In this document: one piece after another, positions 61,823 to 64,000 of the stretch | How the letters are laid out: every line of letters begins with the position of its first letter | How positions within the stretch are numbered: the first letter of the stretch is position 1 | Source: Diplonema japonicum | Lineage: Eukaryota > Euglenozoa > Diplonemea > Diplonemida > Diplonemidae | NCBI GenBank assembly: GCA_964019335.1 | Contig: OZ025650.1 | Span: forward strand, 695,001-759,000 | Length of the DNA stretch: 64,000 bases | Reading direction: 5' to 3' | Translations under genes and position numbers: made by a program | The notes under the pieces: model-generated | The model's database searches: none | Told to the model about the DNA's origin: nothing | What the model saw: the letters and a program-made list of their open reading frames with translations, nothing else

Positions 61823-62089
61823 ATGGGCTCCGTGAAGCTTACTGGCAGGCACGTGGTCGCGTCCAGCGGCAGCTGCAGAACATACCACCACAGAAACACC
61901 CACGCTGGTATCACCCGCATCACGTGTCCCAGCGGCTTCCAGATGACCGGCGGAGGCATGATCAACAAGCACAGGAGATTCGATGCCAAGTCTGGTTTCG
62001 AGGAGAGCATGCCCGAGGGCAACGGGTGGAGGTGTGACTCCGGGTTCGGACCTGGAAGCAACGACTGCTTTGTGAGATGCTGCAAATAA
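61823..62089 (+). CDS. Small Cys-rich protein with CPSGF-GGG motif
   Basis: The single exon encodes 88 residues with no signal peptide. The C-terminal 55 residues contain 'ITCPSGFQMTGGGM', 'GWRCDSGFGPG' and 'NDCFVRCCK'. This pattern (Cys-Pro-x-Gly-Phe, Gly-Gly-Gly, Gly-Trp and a final Cys cluster) recurs in small domains of secreted bacterial and protist proteins, but I know no assigned function. It sits directly before a protease gene with other Cys-rich domains. It is short but has good codon use and its own leader, so I take it as real. Confidence 0.7.
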   Translation: MGSVKLTGRHVVASSGSCRTYHHRNTHAGITRITCPSGFQMTGGGMINKHRRFDAKSGFEESMPEGNGWRCDSGFGPGSNDCFVRCCK

Positions 62090-62249
62090 GGTGACATTAG
62101 GTCACTCCCTTCTCCAGACACACTTTTTTTTTTCCTTTTCGTTTTCTTTTTTTTCCTTTCTTTTTACACTATATACCATGTTTCTTCTTTTGTTCTTTTT
62201 TTGATGATTTTCTTTTCTATCTGCAACCATCGAAAAGGTTTAAACGAAA

Positions 62250-64000
62250 ATGACAATGATGCGAACAATGCTGGCCCTGCTGCTGGCTGGCTCGACACAG
62301 GCGATGCAATGGGCCTCCATCAACTGCCCATCTGGAAGCGGGAACTGCAACTACCGGAACACCGGCAGTGCGGATGAGGCGGTGAGCCTTTTCTTCCAGG
62401 TGGAACTTGCATCTGGAGAGACGGAGGGGTCGTTCAGCTGCAGTGACGGACAGATGACGTACTGCAGCAGGAAGTGGTCAGCAGCGGACTCTGGGAGCGC
62501 GGGGGGCTGCTATTTCCTCCTCCCTGCGGGGGGGCAATTCCAGTGCCAGACGCAGGGGACGATCCATTTCATCGGGGCGCATTCCGCCCCCCTCAGTGGC
62601 TCGGTACTCTCGACAGAGCAGAAGCAGGTCCCTTGTTCCGGCGGCTCGTGCACCTTCACTAACACCGAGTCCGCTGACATGTGGGTGGCGCAGTCTTTCG
62701 AGACTTCCGGGAGCTCCCGGAACACCTACGACTGCACTTACAACAACGCTGGGTCGACGATGACGCTGTGCAGCTACGCCGTGAACGGGACCGGAGGCTA
62801 CTCCTGTGGATACATCCTCCCCGCAAAAGCATCGATGACCTGCCGTGCCCAAGGCAGCATAAGCATGCGCACCTCAGCCGCTTTGTCCTTTAAGCAGCCC
62901 TACCTCGCCCCCAGCGCTGCTGTAGAGACCAAGTGGGACTGCCCCCTGGTGTCCTACCCGAAGCCCAACATGTGCGACTGTGCCTACACAAACAACCACA
63001 ACGACCAGGACCTCATCGTGATGGTGACCTCGTCCAGCACGGACAACGGCTACAACTCCTTCCACTGTGGGATTGGCGGCGCAAACGTCTGTGCTTGGGG
63101 GTCGAACCAGAATGACTATGGAAACAAAGGTGGTTGCTACTTCATCCTCCCCCCCAACACGGAGTTCAGCTGTCAGATGGAGTGGGGTGCCGCCTCCTTC
63201 TCCATCAGCACAGCCATCTCCACGAAGAGGTCTATCTTCGGTACCTCAAAGCAGGTACCTGACTGGAGAAAGAGGCCCGCCACCTCGGAAGAGCCTATCG
63301 ATCGCACCTACTCTCTTAACAAGCACCAGGAGATGTTCCAAAAGTGGAAGGCTCACCACAACAAGCAGTACGCAAACTCCGTTGAGGCAGCGCAGAGGTT
63401 CGAGAACTTCAGGAAGCACCTCAGCGCTTTTCTCAAAAAGAACAAGGCAACAGACATGCCCAACAGCCTTGCTGATTGGTCTAAGGCTGAATACGAGCTT
63501 CACTACAGGGACTGTGCCAGGACTACGCCCGAAGGTGCAGTACCGCCCCTTCCTAAAGAGCTCACCATCACGGATGAGGACATCAGGAGCCTTCCCGAAT
63601 CAATTGATTGGAGGACGAAGGGTGTCGTCACTCCTGTGAAGAACCAGGCACAGTGCGGGAGGTATGCATTGTTGACATTATAACACCCATTTACAGCTGC
63701 TGGTCGTTCAGCACCACCGGTGTGATTGAGGGTGCGTGGGCAATGGCGGGGAACTCCCTGCAGAGCCTTTCGGAGCAGGAGCTGGTGAGCTGTGAGAAGA
63801 ACTGCGATGGGTGCGACGGTGGGTGGCCGTACCTCGCCATCGAATATGTGAAACAGAACGGCGACGCTACTGAGGAGAGCTACCCATACGTATCTGGGCA
63901 GGGCAACGTCCCCCCGTGCACCGCAGGCCACACCATGGCTGACGTGAAGGTGACCGGCTACTACGCAGTGAACAACAGTGAGGACGCCATGGCAGCCGCC
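62250..64000 (+). CDS. Papain-family (C1A) cysteine protease with triplicated Cys-rich N-terminal domain (2+ exons, 3' end outside window)
   Basis: Exons are 62250-63661 and 63697 to beyond 64000; the intron is 35 nt (GTATG...TACAG), phase 2. A signal peptide ('MRTMLALLLAGSTQA', cleavage after about residue 18) implies secretion or lysosomal/vacuolar delivery. Residues about 20-335 hold three related domains of about 100 residues, each with a pattern Cys...Cys-x-Tyr/Phe-x-Asn...Cys...Cys...'CYFLLP', 'CGYILP' or 'CYFILP'...Cys. Then comes an I29-type inhibitor propeptide (about 355-410, 'HQEMFQKWKAHHNKQY', 'QRFENFRKHL'). The mature protease begins near 'LPESIDWRTKGVVTPVKNQ', with oxyanion Gln466 and nucleophile Cys472 in Gly-Ser-Cys-Trp-Ser-Phe, formed exactly across the splice site. 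The catalytic His and Asn lie past the window. The N-terminal domains are not part of usual cathepsins. Confidence 0.92.

Noticed and set aside
1-64000. CRISPR arrays, prophage or bacterial operons.
   Set aside because: No regularly spaced repeats or prokaryotic gene signals exist; the introns and ribosomal proteins are eukaryotic.

Overview
The window is nuclear DNA from a unicellular eukaryote (protist), not a prokaryote. The evidence is short spliceosomal introns (about 35-80 nt, GT...AG, donors mostly GTATG or GTACG), cytosolic ribosomal protein genes eS7 and eL6 of eukaryotic type, a peroxisomal acyl-CoA oxidase ending in SKL, and giant cytoskeletal-type coiled-coil proteins. Genes are GC-balanced, while the short spacers are full of A, T, C and G homopolymers. 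All of the roughly 30 genes lie on the + strand; the only minus-strand feature is a dead transposon. Spacers usually carry a long pyrimidine tract and an AG just before the next ATG. This layout resembles the polycistronic, trans-spliced organisation of Euglenozoa. A free-living euglenozoan such as a diplonemid is my best inference, but I see no spliced-leader gene and other lineages with unidirectional gene tracts remain possible.

Layout. 1-5,000: two neighbouring three-domain cold-shock (CSD) genes with the same intron position. 5,000-9,820: peroxisomal acyl-CoA oxidase and a multi-pass membrane protein with a beta-helix-like insert. 10,166-11,929: a decayed, internally deleted piggyBac-type element with inverted ends, on the minus strand. 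12,300-18,900: a small coiled-coil protein, a MEMO/AMMECR1-associated type radical SAM enzyme, a seven-exon CIPK-like kinase, guanine deaminase and a small unknown protein. 19,000-26,300: a PPR protein, a NADAR-domain protein, a coiled-coil/PDZ protein, a protein with a C-terminal VLRF1 (Vms1/ANKZF1) peptidyl-tRNA hydrolase domain, and a third CSD gene. 27,100-34,540: a tandem pair of eS7 genes, an NCA2-family protein, a four-exon mitochondrial uL11 and a PB1-STE11 kinase. 35,900-47,870: a C6H2 zinc-finger membrane protein, a PRPP-synthetase-like pseudoenzyme with an N-terminal anchor, and a seven-exon gene for a 3,250-residue coiled-coil protein. 48,600-54,700: a tandem pair of eL6 genes, a membrane protein, an LRR protein and an SDR oxidoreductase. 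55,180-64,000: a 2,126-residue multidomain protein, an 88-residue Cys-rich protein, and a secreted papain-family protease with a new-looking triplicated Cys-rich N-terminal domain (cut by the window edge).

I see no operon-like functional grouping beyond tandem duplicates. Themes recur: translation and its quality control (eS7, eL6, uL11m, VLRF1, CSD proteins), mitochondria (uL11m, NCA2, PPR) and cytoskeletal-scale coiled coils. Many genes become complete only when small introns are removed. Notably, two long open frames that look like separate genes (37,846-44,238 and 45,114-47,870) are joined by five tiny exons, all in phase 0.
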